A stretch of 64,000 bases of DNA from Tubulanus polymorphus. Its lineage: Eukaryota > Nemertea > Palaeonemertea > Tubulaniformes > Tubulanidae. The notes under the pieces are model-generated. The model had not been told where the DNA came from, ran no database searches, and worked only from the letters and a program-made list of their open reading frames with translations. Of the stretch, positions 12,372 through 22,181 are shown piece by piece. The position numbers and the translations under genes are program-made. The stretch is from the NCBI RefSeq assembly GCF_964204645.1, contig NC_134026.1, forward strand, positions 13,728,450 to 13,792,449. Reading direction: 5' to 3'. The stretch's first letter is position 1. Each line of letters starts with the position of its first letter.

Positions 12372-13046
12372 TTAAAATTTAAAATGTAATATTCCTACTA
12401 TTACAATTCCTATACAAGTTATAGCTAATTTAGCATTTTCATGTGATTTATTATCATTATTCGTTTTAATTATTTCAGGTTGAATATTTATATATATATC
12501 AGTTTTTATATTTTCTGATGTATGGTAATCTTTTAATTTAGAATCATTATTTAATTTAATATTCTTAGTTTTAGTTCCTGTAGAGTGTATATGCTTTTTT
12601 AATTTTTTCACCTTCCATTCATTTTGGAGCAGTAATAATCTTTTTATTTATTTCATTTAATCCAAATGAATTATTTATTGTTGCAGTTTTAATCAATTTA
12701 TTATAACCAATTATATTTCCCATTTTTAAAACTAAATCATAAGAAATAATTAATAAATTAGGGCCTATACAATAATTTAATCTTAAATGAGATTTATCTA
12801 AATAATTTTGATATCTTACAATGTTTTCTGGAATCGATCTATTTTTATCATTATGAATAACTTTAAATTGTTTCTGCACGTCAAATGAAGTATTATCATT
12901 TCCAATTATTGGGGATCTTGTTTCAACTTGCGCATCTAAAATACAAATTAACTAAGTTCTAATTGATTGATTTATTCTCTGTATTCCAGCTTTAGTAAAA
13001 CCTTCACTATTTTCTAAAATCAAATTAATCCATTATTATTTTGTTG
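12372..13046 (-). pseudogene. Polinton A conserved 431-residue-type gene, split by insertions
   Basis: The C-terminal half lies here (12,879-12,372). Further upstream coding sequence continues at 36,276-36,438 and 39,637-39,790, so one gene is split by the BEL/Pao and Penelope-like insertions. It also carries a small deletion and frame change near 12,875 and another near 12,612. The C-terminal membrane segment (ITCIGIVIVGILHFKF) is retained. Confidence 0.85.
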
Positions 13047-13321
13047 TGTAGCGACTGTTGACTACAAGGACGAACGACGAACGACGAAAACCAGAGACAA
13101 CCAGAGACAACAAGAGACGACCAGAGACAACAAGGCAGTCCTTACGGTTACAAGGTTTAGTGCGGTCTAACATTTTATTTAGTTTAAGATTACAGGAAAA
13201 CTCGGTGGGAAAATGCATGAATCTGATAGGTCGAGAGACGTCAGTTCAGTACTTCATGGTTCATGATTATGGCAAGTACACTTCGTTGAGTTTGTATTGC
13301 AGGTAAATGCTCGTCACGACA
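13047..13321 (-). repeat. BEL/Pao 3' LTR
   Basis: A 275-bp LTR with TGT...ACA ends. It has the uninterrupted sequence at the place where the sister LTR holds Polinton 1 (ATGCATGAATCTGATAGG), so it serves as an empty-site reference for that insertion. Confidence 0.93.
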
Positions 13322-13466
13322 CTCGGGCCAGCAAAATAGGTTCTATAATTAAACTATCTACAACATTCAGAAAGGACAATATGATACAATAATACATTAA
13401 TCTTTAAACAATTCAGCAATTTTGTCTTTTGCCTCTAACGCGGCTTTGCGTGTAGATGGAATTCGA

Positions 13467-14554
13467 TCAGGACATACTTCTTTTAACAACAGTGGAACGT
13501 TTCAATACATCGGTTTCAATTTCTAATGGAAATAATCTTGAAATCGGTGTATTTGTGACACCGTTCGCTGTTTTAACTGTTGCCGATCTTACGAGACCAT
13601 CGGTACCCATATGAAGGTTTTCAATGATACCTAGTTTCCACTTAAGTCTTGGTACATTATCATCATGTATAATAACCACCGCACCCGGTTTGGCGATTTC
13701 TCTGTTATCCCCGGTTACCTTATGGAATTCTCGGAGATTGACCAAATACACTTTTTGCCAACGTACCCAAAAACAGTCAATGAGCTTATTAAGGTACGGG
13801 TAACGTTTTGTTAAAATATCGACACCAGGAGAAAACGTCGTATCACCTTCGAGATTATCAATAGGACACAGTTTAGAGAGCGCGGTGATGCGCCTAATCA
13901 ACATCAAATGAGATGGAGTTAGAGTCTCGTTCTCTTCCGTCTCAGAAGAAACATAAAGCAACGGACGGTCGTTCAGACACGCTTCAATTTCACACGATAT
14001 AGTATATAATTCAGTACCCGATACCAACGACCTACGTACGTACCTGAGACTTTCTTCAAACATGATTTCATTAGACCTATCATACGCTCCCAGAAGCCCC
14101 CGTGCCAAGGGGCTCGTTTCGTAATAAATTTCCAGTCGATATTACGCTGTGAAAGGTGATTGTGGATGTTTGTATCTTCGAAGATTCGCTTCAACTCTGC
14201 GTTGGCACCAATGAATCTAGAAGCGTTATCTCAAACGAGCATCCGTGGCACGGAGCGTCGGGCAACAAACCTCCTGAAAGCATAAATAAAGTCTTCAGTA
14301 GTATTACTATTTACAATTTCTATATGTACACCGCGCGACACAGCACACGTAAACAAACATATGTAACGTTTCATATCACCTCTTACAATTAGAAGACCAC
14401 AATAGTCTACCCCAACGTAACTAAAAGCAGGCAACTCGTCAACTCTACACGATGGCAACGCTGGTGGATTAGGTTTTGTGAACGGTTTTGCTTGCGACAA
14501 GTTACGCAACGTCGTACTTGTGATTTTACCAACTGTCGAATTTGCGGGACACAA
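13467..14554 (-). pseudogene. BEL/Pao integrase, frame-broken
   Basis: The retroviral-type integrase core is spread over three frames. At 14,554-14,231 the first catalytic region reads YVGVDYCGLL, followed by YICLFTCAVSRGVHIE. At 14,194-13,973 comes the APWHGGFWERMIGLMK block that surrounds the catalytic glutamate. At 14,108-13,467 lies the C-terminal domain typical of BEL/Pao (DNVPRLKWKLG and GLVRSATVKT). The zinc-binding N-terminal part would fall at 14,555-14,830 and is degraded. The domain would insert the cDNA; here it cannot be made in one piece. Confidence 0.9.
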
Positions 14555-14833
14555 AACTTCTCTCTAATTTTTGCTACCGTTGTAGAAATACCAAAGGGTC
14601 ACACATCAAAATGAGAGTTACGAGCTATCAACTCAGCCAATCGAGAGTTCTTTGGAATCATAATCGGAAATTTAGTCTCGTCGGACAGAGACGTATTTTG
14701 TAATCGACCTTTACACCGGACGATGCCATCTCTGTCGAGAAACAACTGAAGTTGATTAATCAATGTACATCGTTTTCCCGATTACCTGACAAGAAATCTA
14801 AGATGTTAGGATAACGACTATTTTGAAAATGTT

Positions 14834-16540
14834 TCACCCATAGAAGTTCAGCATCCGCAATTCGGAAGCACTGAGTGGACCCTTGTTACGCTCAGAATCT
14901 GAACATTTCACGTTTCTTACAAACCGACGCACTAACGCTGTAATTCTCAGTAATCTATACAAATGTGAAAATGTGAAAATGTTAATCACTTCAGCAATGG
15001 ATAACATATTGTTTTCAAGTAAATTATCACAATTATTAATCTCAACATTACTGACTACCACAGTAGATTTGTCAACGAGAAGTTCAACAGGTCTACGAGA
15101 CGCATTTAATAACCAATCAGGTCCGTGTAACCACAAGTCACATTTCAAAACTTCTGACGTATTGCCTCTCGTTAGCAATAATGCTAATTTTCGACAGGTA
15201 ATGTATTTCTTATTTCTTCGACTCGAAACAACTCGCCAACCAAGCACTATTTGACTGTCGCACCAGGCAAATACTTTCATTGGGCGATCAATAACCATAG
15301 AAATCGAGTTCAATACATGATTTACCAATCGTGCGCCGATCAATGCGCCCTAGCTCGAGTTTAGGAACAGTGATTTCTTTGACAGGTGCTACCCTAGCTT
15401 TGGCTATTACTAAAGAGGATTCATCTTTACAAACTAGGTAAACCACTGCGCCGTAGGCTAAAGTACTACTATCAAAGAAGACGTGTAACTCTATCGGGTA
15501 CTCTGTGATACATGAATTCATAATTCGAGAAAACCGAGTATCCAAACTTTCATGTATGTCATTTATGATACAATACCACATCTTACATATTTCGTGTGAC
15601 AATGGATCATCCCAGTCATAATTTTGTTTCCAGATCGACTGCAAAAGAATCCTAGATCGAATGGTAACTGGTAAAAGTAAACCCAGTGGATCGTGGATAG
15701 AAGCAGCCTTTTGAAGGATGATACGTTTTGTCAATTCGGAATCACTGGACATGTCTTTGGTAACAAAAGACATCGAATCACTCTCAATATGCCAATACAG
15801 ACCGAAAACTTTACCTACGGAACATTTCTCCAAAGTTTCCTGTTTAGCAGCAGACTTCTGGAGCTCTGGGGAATTAGATGACCAACATCGCAAGTTAAAA
15901 TTATCTTCGGAGAAGCAATTGCGTGAATCATGGAGAAATTTGACGGCCTCAAATTCGGAATGAACGCTAGTGACAACATTGTCTACATAAATGTCTCTCA
16001 GAAGCTGCTGTGACAGAGGGAAATCTATATTTCGTAGATGGAAAATAATTGAACTATTCAACAAGAATGGAGAGCATGTAGCTCCAAACAAAACTCGTTT
16101 GAATCTCGATACGATCAACTCACTATCGGGATCATTGGGGTTACTCAGCCAAAAGAATCTAGTGGCATCGCGACACGAAGGTCTAATAGATAATTGCAGG
16201 AATGCCTTTTCAATGTCTGCAGTAATACCAAACTTAAAAAGCCTAAAACGTATCATTATTGAGCAAAGATCATTCAATAACGGTGGACCACTCTCCAGAC
16301 AATCGTTTAGAGAAACTGATGACTTTGATTCTCGCGAACTGCAATCAAAAACTATTCGCATAGGCGTGGTTGATGATTGTCTGAAAACTGGGTGGCGTGG
16401 TATATAGTGCTCATGGCTATCGACAATAGAAGGATCAGTTACGATTTCAATAAAATCTTGTGCTAATTGATCTTGAATGATTTGATTATAACTGTCTAAG
16501 TACTTATCAAGTCTTTTTCTATCTCGAAAATTTATGTCTT
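14834..16540 (-). pseudogene. BEL/Pao reverse transcriptase and RNase H, frame-broken
   Basis: The region upstream of 16,361 reads HYIPRHPV and leads into MRIVFDCSSRESK. FGITADIEKAFLQLSI carries the first catalytic aspartate, and the catalytic box is YVDN (QLLRDIYVDNVVTS), a variant found in this superfamily. The Pao-type connection region (ASIHDPLGLLLPVTIRSRI) and the start of RNase H (LHVFFDSSTLAYGAVVY) follow. A frame change near 15,300-15,340 moves the remainder (VFAWCDSQIVLGW) to a second frame ending at 14,834. Upstream of 16,540 the frame breaks, and no gag or protease domain is seen. Confidence 0.92.
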
Positions 16541-16718
16541 AGAGTGAAAACGGTAGACATACCTTGAGCTGCGTGTTTTTCTTTCAGATGGTCGTCACAT
16601 TTCTTTTTCCATTTCGTGAATTGACCTCGTTGCACCTTCCGTAGCTCCTCTAAGTTTCAAAATCTGTCATGTCGTGAACTTCTGGTTACTTCGTTCTTCA
16701 AATTTTCTTCAAATGGGT

Positions 16719-16737
16719 CCGGCTCGAGGGACCAAAT
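16719..16737 (-). other. Putative primer-binding site of the BEL/Pao element
   Basis: Just inside the 5' LTR, the minus strand reads ATTTGGTCCCTCGAGCCGG. The TGG corresponds to a tRNA CCA end, and the position and start fit a retroelement primer-binding site. The tRNA species is not determined. Confidence 0.65.
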
Positions 16738-16896
16738 TGTAGCGACTGTTGACAACAAGGACGAACGACGAACGACGAAAACCAGAGACGACCAGAGACA
16801 ACAAGGCAGTCCTTACAGTAACAAGGTTTAGTGCGGTCTAACATTTTATTTAGTTTAAGATTACAGGAAAACTCGGTGGGAAAATGCATGACTGTG
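16738..16896 (-). repeat. BEL/Pao 5' LTR, outer part up to the Polinton insertion
   Basis: Matches the first ~160 bp of the 3' LTR with few differences. Its last six bases, ACTGTG (16,891-16,896), are one copy of the 6-bp target duplication made by Polinton 1. The LTR resumes after the Polinton at 36,183. Confidence 0.93.
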
Positions 16897-17302
16897 AGTA
16901 ATAGGGGTAATAGGCTTTCAGATCAAAGGTCGAAAGGTCGAGCTCATTAAAAAACAAAATATTAAAAGTAATTAAAAAACTATAATATATTTTCATAACC
17001 GTGTGTATTTTATATTAAAACTAAATATTTATTCTAAGATATCAATAATATAAAAAGCATATTGTATTAAATCAATTGGTCGCTCCACTTCGCTACCGCT
17101 CCGCTCCGCGACCAATTGATTTAATTACAATACACAAATTCATATAATCAAATATATTCAAATGATAATAATTATTCTATTGTTCAACTGAAATACACAC
17201 GGTTATGAAAATATATTATAGTTTTTTAATTACTTTTAATATATGTTATTAATGAACTCGACCATTCAACCTTTAACCCGAAAGCCTATTACCCCTATTA
17301 CT
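16897..17302. repeat. Polinton 1 left terminal palindromic unit (part of TIR)
   Basis: This 406-bp unit starts AGTAATAGGGG and ends CCCCTATTACT. It folds on itself: about 190 bp on the left (including ATATATTTTCATAACCGTGT-type sequence) are repeated in reverse complement on the right. The apex is a perfect 17-bp hairpin (17,067-17,083 with 17,108-17,124) around a GC-rich 24-nt loop containing CGCTCCACTTCGC. The matching unit at the other end is 35,772-36,176. The full TIR is longer and continues to about 17,470. Confidence 0.93.
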
Positions 17303-17470
17303 CTTAAAATATTCATATATATATGAATAACATTTAAATCATTGAACTTCTAAAATCAATTTTAATAAAAAATATAGTATTAAAATGGAAGCAAATAAAT
17401 ACTACTGCCCAACATGTAATATCGATATAGATAAATCCCAAAAAGCAAGACACAATAAAACTATAACACA
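17303..17470 (+). pseudogene. Inner TIR with duplicated start of the polB gene
   Basis: The inverted repeat continues past the palindromic unit. From the ATG at 17,384 it includes a copy of the first ~27 codons of the polymerase gene (YYCPTCNIDIDKSQKARH), which then diverge near 17,465 and close. The left end thus carries the polB leader and its first zinc-finger half without the rest of the gene. It is probably a by-product of TIR extension or homogenisation. Confidence 0.88.
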
Positions 17471-18547
17471 TTTGTTTTTAGTCCAGTTGGTTAAAGCAAA
17501 AACATTTATCGAATTAAGGAACTCAACACATAGTGAAAAATACGTTGAATCGTTATAAACACCCGATAATACTCAGCTATATAGTTGGTTGTATTAACTC
17601 TAGTAAACATATGTTACCAGCTTATATTTCAATTGTAAAGAGTTAATTAATTTCATTAATCTAAATGCTTTTATTATTGTTTTTTTTCAACTTCAACACG
17701 TTGTGTATACAGCGAACGTAGCGAATCACAAATCTCATAATTTACAAGTCTCAACACGCTTGTTCTAGATGTTTATACTAGAACATGATTCTATTTGAGC
17801 CTATATACATTCAATGTACAGAGCCATAGAATAAATCTATAAATTCACAGCTGTTACAGTTGTTACTATAACGACGAGACATTATTACACGTCATAATCA
17901 GAAACGTGTAGAATATTCTAGAACCGGAACTAGATGGCGTGGCATAATCAACGACGTGTCATTCTAGAAATCACCCCGGAAATGGATATACGCTGTAATA
18001 TTGTGCTCAGGATATTCTATCTTTCGAAACGAAATAAGGAGTTTATAGTTTACAATTATAAATCTAAATGTAAGTACTGTTTGTTGTAGTTATTAAGGCT
18101 ATTAAATACGAAACCTTTAAATATATTTAAGTGTATTTAGTATATCTTTTAGATAGTTAGAGTTACCGCTAATATCTTTTAGATAGTTAGAGTTGCCGCT
18201 AATATCTATTAGATTAATAAAACGCCATACGCATCAAGAAGTGATAGAGAAACTCAAGATACTCTTTCTGACTGAGGAATCAACAGCAATGGATATCAAA
18301 CCAATAGAAATTAGCACAAGAAACACAAGAATCACCAAAAGATCGTCGAAGAAACTATATAAGAATTTCAAAAACATTAAGACTCCAATGATTAAGTTTA
18401 ACATTTGTTGATGTAGTTAAATATTTACCAGCAATTGAAAAAATGTTTGTAATTATAAATTGTATTTATAGAAATCAAATGATGTATTGGAAGAAACGGC
18501 CGAACAACTTGTATAATGTATTGTGTAAATCTGATTGATGAATTTTT
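17471..18547. other. Polinton 1 left non-coding region
   Basis: No gene is supported; the 72-codon frame at 18,193-18,411 is Lys/Arg/Ile-rich and unrelated to anything known. Several TTCTAGAA-like motifs occur between 17,765 and 17,970. This could be the upstream control region of the plus-strand block, but that is inference. Confidence 0.5.
17911..17923. promoter_or_regulatory. Heat-shock-element-like motif
   Basis: GAATATTCTAGAA is an exact match to the animal heat-shock factor consensus of three alternating GAA pentamers, and a TTCTAGAA half-site lies ~50 bp further on. In AT-rich DNA such a match can arise by chance about once in this window, so the call is tentative. Confidence 0.3.
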
Positions 18548-19013
18548 ATGTTCGGTCGTTTCTATTCAGAATGAATATATAATTATGATTAGCGCATGCG
18601 CATTAAGCAAAAGCGCTCCTATAAGAGCGGTTTTGCCTAATGCGAACACGTTTAGATATTTTATGTCGGTCGTTTCTATTTACATAATTATATATTCATT
18701 ATGTAAATATAATTATGATTAACGCATGCGCATTGATCAAAAACGCTCCTATAAGAGCGGTTTTGCCTAGTGTACATACGTTTGAATTTTCTATGTTCAG
18801 TTGTTTCTATTTCACAGAATGAATATATAATTATGATTAACGCATGCGCATTGATCAAAAACGCTCCTATAAGAGCGGTTTGCTTAGTGCGAACACGTTT
18901 TGATATTTTATGTCGGTCGTTTCTATTTTACAGAATTTACAGAATGAATATATGATTATGATTAGCGCATGCGCATTAAGCAAAAGCGCTCCTATAAGAG
19001 CGGTTTTGCCCAG
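18548..19013. repeat. Four tandem ~125-bp units, each with a hairpin and GCATGCGC core
   Basis: Units have cores near 18,592, 18,722, 18,840 and 18,965. Each contains TCGGTCGTTTCTATT-like sequence, then AATATATAATTATGATTA, then CGCATGCGCATT, then the hairpin CGCTCCTATAAGAGCG, then GGTTTTGCC or a close variant. The GCATGCGC core resembles NRF-1-type sites. Spacing is about 119-130 bp. The array ends ~130 bp before the HNH gene and could be a promoter, an origin or a transcript-processing signal. Confidence 0.88.
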
Positions 19014-19149
19014 TGGTATTATTTAGATATCAAGGAATCGAAACAACTTATCAAAAGCAGCGAGGAATGAAAAAGGATGACGTTGGTCGAAGAAATGGAA
19101 GAGGATTCTAAAATTATTAACCAATTTAGTAAAAAAATACATATAATAA

Positions 19150-19824
19150 ATGGAACCAGAACAACCACAAACTATCAATATTACAAATAACACTGGCGTT
19201 ATAAACATATATTACAAGAAGTGTTCTAAATGTGAATTAAATAAATCATTAACAGAATTTAGTAAGCGTAAGATTAGCAAAGATGGTTTTCAATATTGTT
19301 GTAAAACTTGTACTAAACTATATACCAAACAATACCGAGAAGATAATATAAAACATTATAATTATTATATGACAAAATATATGAGAGAAAGATATCAAAC
19401 AGATCTTAATTTTAGATTGAAACAATGCTTAAGGTCTAGATTAACACAATTATTCAACAAAGAAACACATTCAGAAACATTAACTAATTTGTTGGGTTGT
19501 TCAGATGAATTTCTCAAATCATGGATTATATTTCAATTCGATGATAAAATGAATATAGATAATTATGGGGATTATTACCACATTGATCACGTGTTACCAA
19601 TATCTAAATTTAACATGAATGATGAATACAATAAAAAACTTATTTGGGGTTGGAAAAATTTAAGACCTTTAGAAAAGAAAGAAAATCAAACCAAATCTAA
19701 TAAACTAGATTTACAATTATATTTGGAACAGTTGAATAAAGCAAGGAAATTTATTGATTGGTGGAATAGTAACCCACAGAATGAACAATATGTTGAGGAA
19801 TTTGATATCAAGGATCCGAAATGA
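19150..19824 (+). CDS. HNH endonuclease of Polinton 1
   Basis: A 224-residue protein with an N-terminal CxxC zinc knuckle pair (CSKCELN at ~29, CCKTC at ~54), a basic middle region, and a C-terminal HNH motif. The motif comprises YHIDHVLPISKFN (residues ~140-152) and WGWKNLRPLEKKENQTKSNK, with the final Asn/Lys-rich helix. This layout is known from phage and large-virus HNH enzymes that cut double-stranded DNA. It is the first gene of the plus-strand block, preceded by TAAATG at the start codon and by the hairpin array. A short passage after the gene (19,803-19,833) resembles one before it (19,026-19,052), suggesting an insertion or duplication history. It may be a homing-type hitchhiker or act in replication or genome resolution; the sequence does not decide. 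Confidence 0.88.
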   Translation: MEPEQPQTINITNNTGVINIYYKKCSKCELNKSLTEFSKRKISKDGFQYCCKTCTKLYTKQYREDNIKHYNYYMTKYMRERYQTDLNFRLKQCLRSRLTQLFNKETHSETLTNLLGCSDEFLKSWIIFQFDDKMNIDNYGDYYHIDHVLPISKFNMNDEYNKKLIWGWKNLRPLEKKENQTKSNKLDLQLYLEQLNKARKFIDWWNSNPQNEQYVEEFDIKDPK

Positions 19825-20126
19825 CTTATCTGGACAGTTATAGTTACTGCTCCTAATAGATAAACAAAAGTAGTGAGATATCAAATAGAATTCAAATAAA
19901 ATATATTAAAAAAACAATCACTTCAACTGCTAGTGAATTCTGTTATATTTTTAATATTTTCTTTTCAAAAAGAGAATACTTTATATTTTGAATAGATTCA
20001 AATAGAAATTCTTTAAATTCAAATAGCTAGTATCAGTAGTCAATACTAGAATTCTTTAACTTTAATTATCTAGTATCATTTGAAGAATACTTATAATATT
20101 TTTTTTGCTTTTTTTCTCTAATATAA
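19825..20126. other. Spacer with T-tracts
   Basis: An AT-rich spacer containing repeated TTCAAATAGAATTC-like words and ending in two long T-tracts 5-30 bases before the next start codon. It is probably the promoter and leader of the next gene; no coding sequence is seen. Confidence 0.45.
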
Positions 20127-20732
20127 ATGTCAAAGAAATCTAATAAGAATAGTATTGATATTGAAAAGACATTAGATGATTTGGGTATAAGTGATAATAA
20201 TGATAATGTGGCAACTAAATGTGATAATAAAATTGATAGTAATATTGATTACGAGTACTATTTATATTGTAAACATCATCTAGAATTATTAATTGCTGGC
20301 GGGAAATCTAAGGACTTCTTGGGAAAAATAATAACTTTTCAAGAACTAGACTCTATGAAACCAGATAAAGTAATAAAATATTTTAAGATTTATGAAGAGT
20401 CAAGATTAGCTAGAATAAATAATTCTATTTCGGATGGTATTGTCAAATGTTATTCTAAGTTATGTAACCAGTTAATACCAATTGATGATGAAAATAAATT
20501 ATATAATGATTTGAAAAATGACTATTTAGTTATGACTGAATTACAAAAATGGGTTGGTTATGCTTCATTCCAATTAGGATCGGTTATGACATTGATTTCT
20601 ACTGGAGTTATAACATTTTCGAACATCAAACCTATGGAATATAAATCAGGTAAGAACGAAACAGATGTACTACAACAAAACGCCGAAACAGAAAATGAAT
20701 CAGAACAAAAATTAACTAAAATAAATGAGTGA
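20127..20732 (+). CDS. Conserved Polinton protein of unknown function, probably membrane-associated
   Basis: A 201-residue protein. The N-terminus (1-45) is hydrophilic and Asn/Asp-rich. The core (about 46-130) reads YEYYLYCKHHLELLIAGGKS and contains helical, charged segments. A hydrophobic stretch of about 20 residues follows near 150-170 (FQLGSVMTLISTGVITFS), and the tail is acidic. Proteins of this type recur beside integrase in animal Polintons, but I know of no established role. The start is ATATAAATG, after long T-tracts. The stop overlaps the start of the next gene (ATAAATGAGTGA), so the two are probably co-expressed. A virion membrane or assembly role is a guess. Confidence 0.75.
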   Translation: MSKKSNKNSIDIEKTLDDLGISDNNDNVATKCDNKIDSNIDYEYYLYCKHHLELLIAGGKSKDFLGKIITFQELDSMKPDKVIKYFKIYEESRLARINNSISDGIVKCYSKLCNQLIPIDDENKLYNDLKNDYLVMTELQKWVGYASFQLGSVMTLISTGVITFSNIKPMEYKSGKNETDVLQQNAETENESEQKLTKINE

Positions 20733-21090
20733 TGGAGTTAAGAAAAAGGCTAGATCCGAGAAACAAATTAAATGGGCAAGAGAATTAGGTAAAAGATCTT
20801 CAGAATTAAAAAAAGCTAAGAAAAAGAAATTAACTGATATAAATGAATCACCTGATATTGATTCAAATAATAATCCATCTAATTCTTCTAATGTTGGAAG
20901 TAATTATGAATTATATATTACAATTGGATTAGTAACAGTTATTATATTATCCGGTGTAATATATAAATCAAAATTCAAATCTGACGATAAAGATGATCGG
21001 AAACTTAGTTATCCATGTACAGACAATAAACCTATCATACCAGAAAATAAATCAAATGAAAATAAATCTAAAATATTATTAATGGATTAA
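20725..21090 (+). CDS. Small basic single-pass membrane protein
   Basis: A 121-residue protein. Residues 1-40 are strongly basic (KKKARSEKQIKWARELGKRS), which could bind DNA or lie at a membrane surface. A clear transmembrane segment lies near 73-92 (LYITIGLVTVIILSGVIY), followed by a polar tail. It overlaps the preceding gene by eight bases and ends three bases before the integrase start, fitting a compact transcription unit. Small basic transmembrane proteins of this kind are common in Polintons, and a virion role is plausible but unproven. Confidence 0.72.
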   Translation: MSDGVKKKARSEKQIKWARELGKRSSELKKAKKKKLTDINESPDIDSNNNPSNSSNVGSNYELYITIGLVTVIILSGVIYKSKFKSDDKDDRKLSYPCTDNKPIIPENKSNENKSKILLMD

Positions 21091-21093
21091 AAT

Positions 21094-22181
21094 ATGATGA
21101 AAAAAGAACAATATTTAAGAGAGTTATATTATAACCCAGAAAGTGAAGTATCATATTCTAACGTTTCAGAATTATGGAATAAAATTAAATCTGATAATAG
21201 CAATATAAAATATAGTGAATTAAAATCATGGTTACAAAATCAACCCACATATCAAATTCATAAAAAGATGGATAAAAAATATTTAACAAGAAAAGTAATG
21301 GTTTCATATATTGACCAACAATGGCAAGCTGATTTAATTGACATGAAGAACTTAGAAGAATATAACAAAGGATATTTTTGGATACTAAATGTTATAGATA
21401 TATTCAGTAGATACGCATGGAGTATCCCGATTAAAAATAAAACTGGAATAGAAGTAACAAATGCTTTTAAATCTATATTTAAAGAAGCTATTCCAGATAA
21501 GATACAATTTGATGAAGGTAAGGAATTTTATAACAAACATTTTAAAAAACTATTATCTGATAACGATGTAGAATATTTTTCAACACATTCAGATAGAAAA
21601 GCATCTGTTATAGAAAGATTTAATAAAACATTGAAAACTAGAATGTGGAAATATTTCACCGCTAATGAAACATATAAATATATCGATGTGTTAGATGATT
21701 TAATGAAAGGTTATAATAATTCTAAACATAGTTCTATAAATATGAAACCTATACAAGCTAGAAAAGAAGAAAATTCAGAAATAGTTTGGAATAATTTATA
21801 TGGCACATTTGTTACATATGATTTTGGAGAACCTAAATTTATATAGGACAACATGTTAGAATTTCTAAATATCGAAAAACATTTTATAAAGGTTATACCC
21901 CTAATTTTACAGAAGAAATATTTAAAATTAAAAAGATAATATTAACTAAACCTTTTGTTTATAAATTGTTTGATTTAAAAGATGAAGAAATATTAGGTTA
22001 TTTTTATGAACAAGAATTATCATTAGTACCAAATCCAGATGAAATAGAATACAAAATAGAAAAAGTATTGAAAACAAAAACTCTTAAAGGAAAAAAGTAT
22101 TCTTTGGTGAAATATAAAGGATACGATGATAAATTTAATGAATGGATTTTATCTAGTAAAATTAAAAGAATAAATGAATAA
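21094..22181 (+). CDS. Polinton integrase (rve family) with C-terminal chromodomain; one frame break
   Basis: This retroviral-type DDE integrase makes the 6-bp staggered insertion. The first catalytic Asp is in QQWQADLIDMKN (~residue 82), the second in IQFDEGKEFYN (~147), and the Glu in ASVIERFNKTLKTRMW (~182). Residues 1-65 form a helical N-terminal part. The main frame stops at 21,844-21,846. The rest, from about 21,850, is open in another frame and ends in a chromodomain (KYSLVKYKGYDDKFNEW), which may target chromatin. Comparison with Polinton B shows the break is one base missing in an A/T run near 21,838. It lacks the TAAATG start seen elsewhere; the start is ATATGATG. Confidence 0.93.

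Noticed and set aside
15693-16407. Plus-strand frames across the BEL/Pao reverse transcriptase
   Set aside because: Antisense of a well-supported RT; no domain of their own.
17384-17470. An independent short zinc-finger gene at the left end
   Set aside because: It is the duplicated start of polB within the TIR and closes after ~27 codons.
18193-18411. 72-codon frame in the left non-coding part of Polinton 1
   Set aside because: Biased Lys/Ile composition, no TAAATG start, no homologue in A or B.
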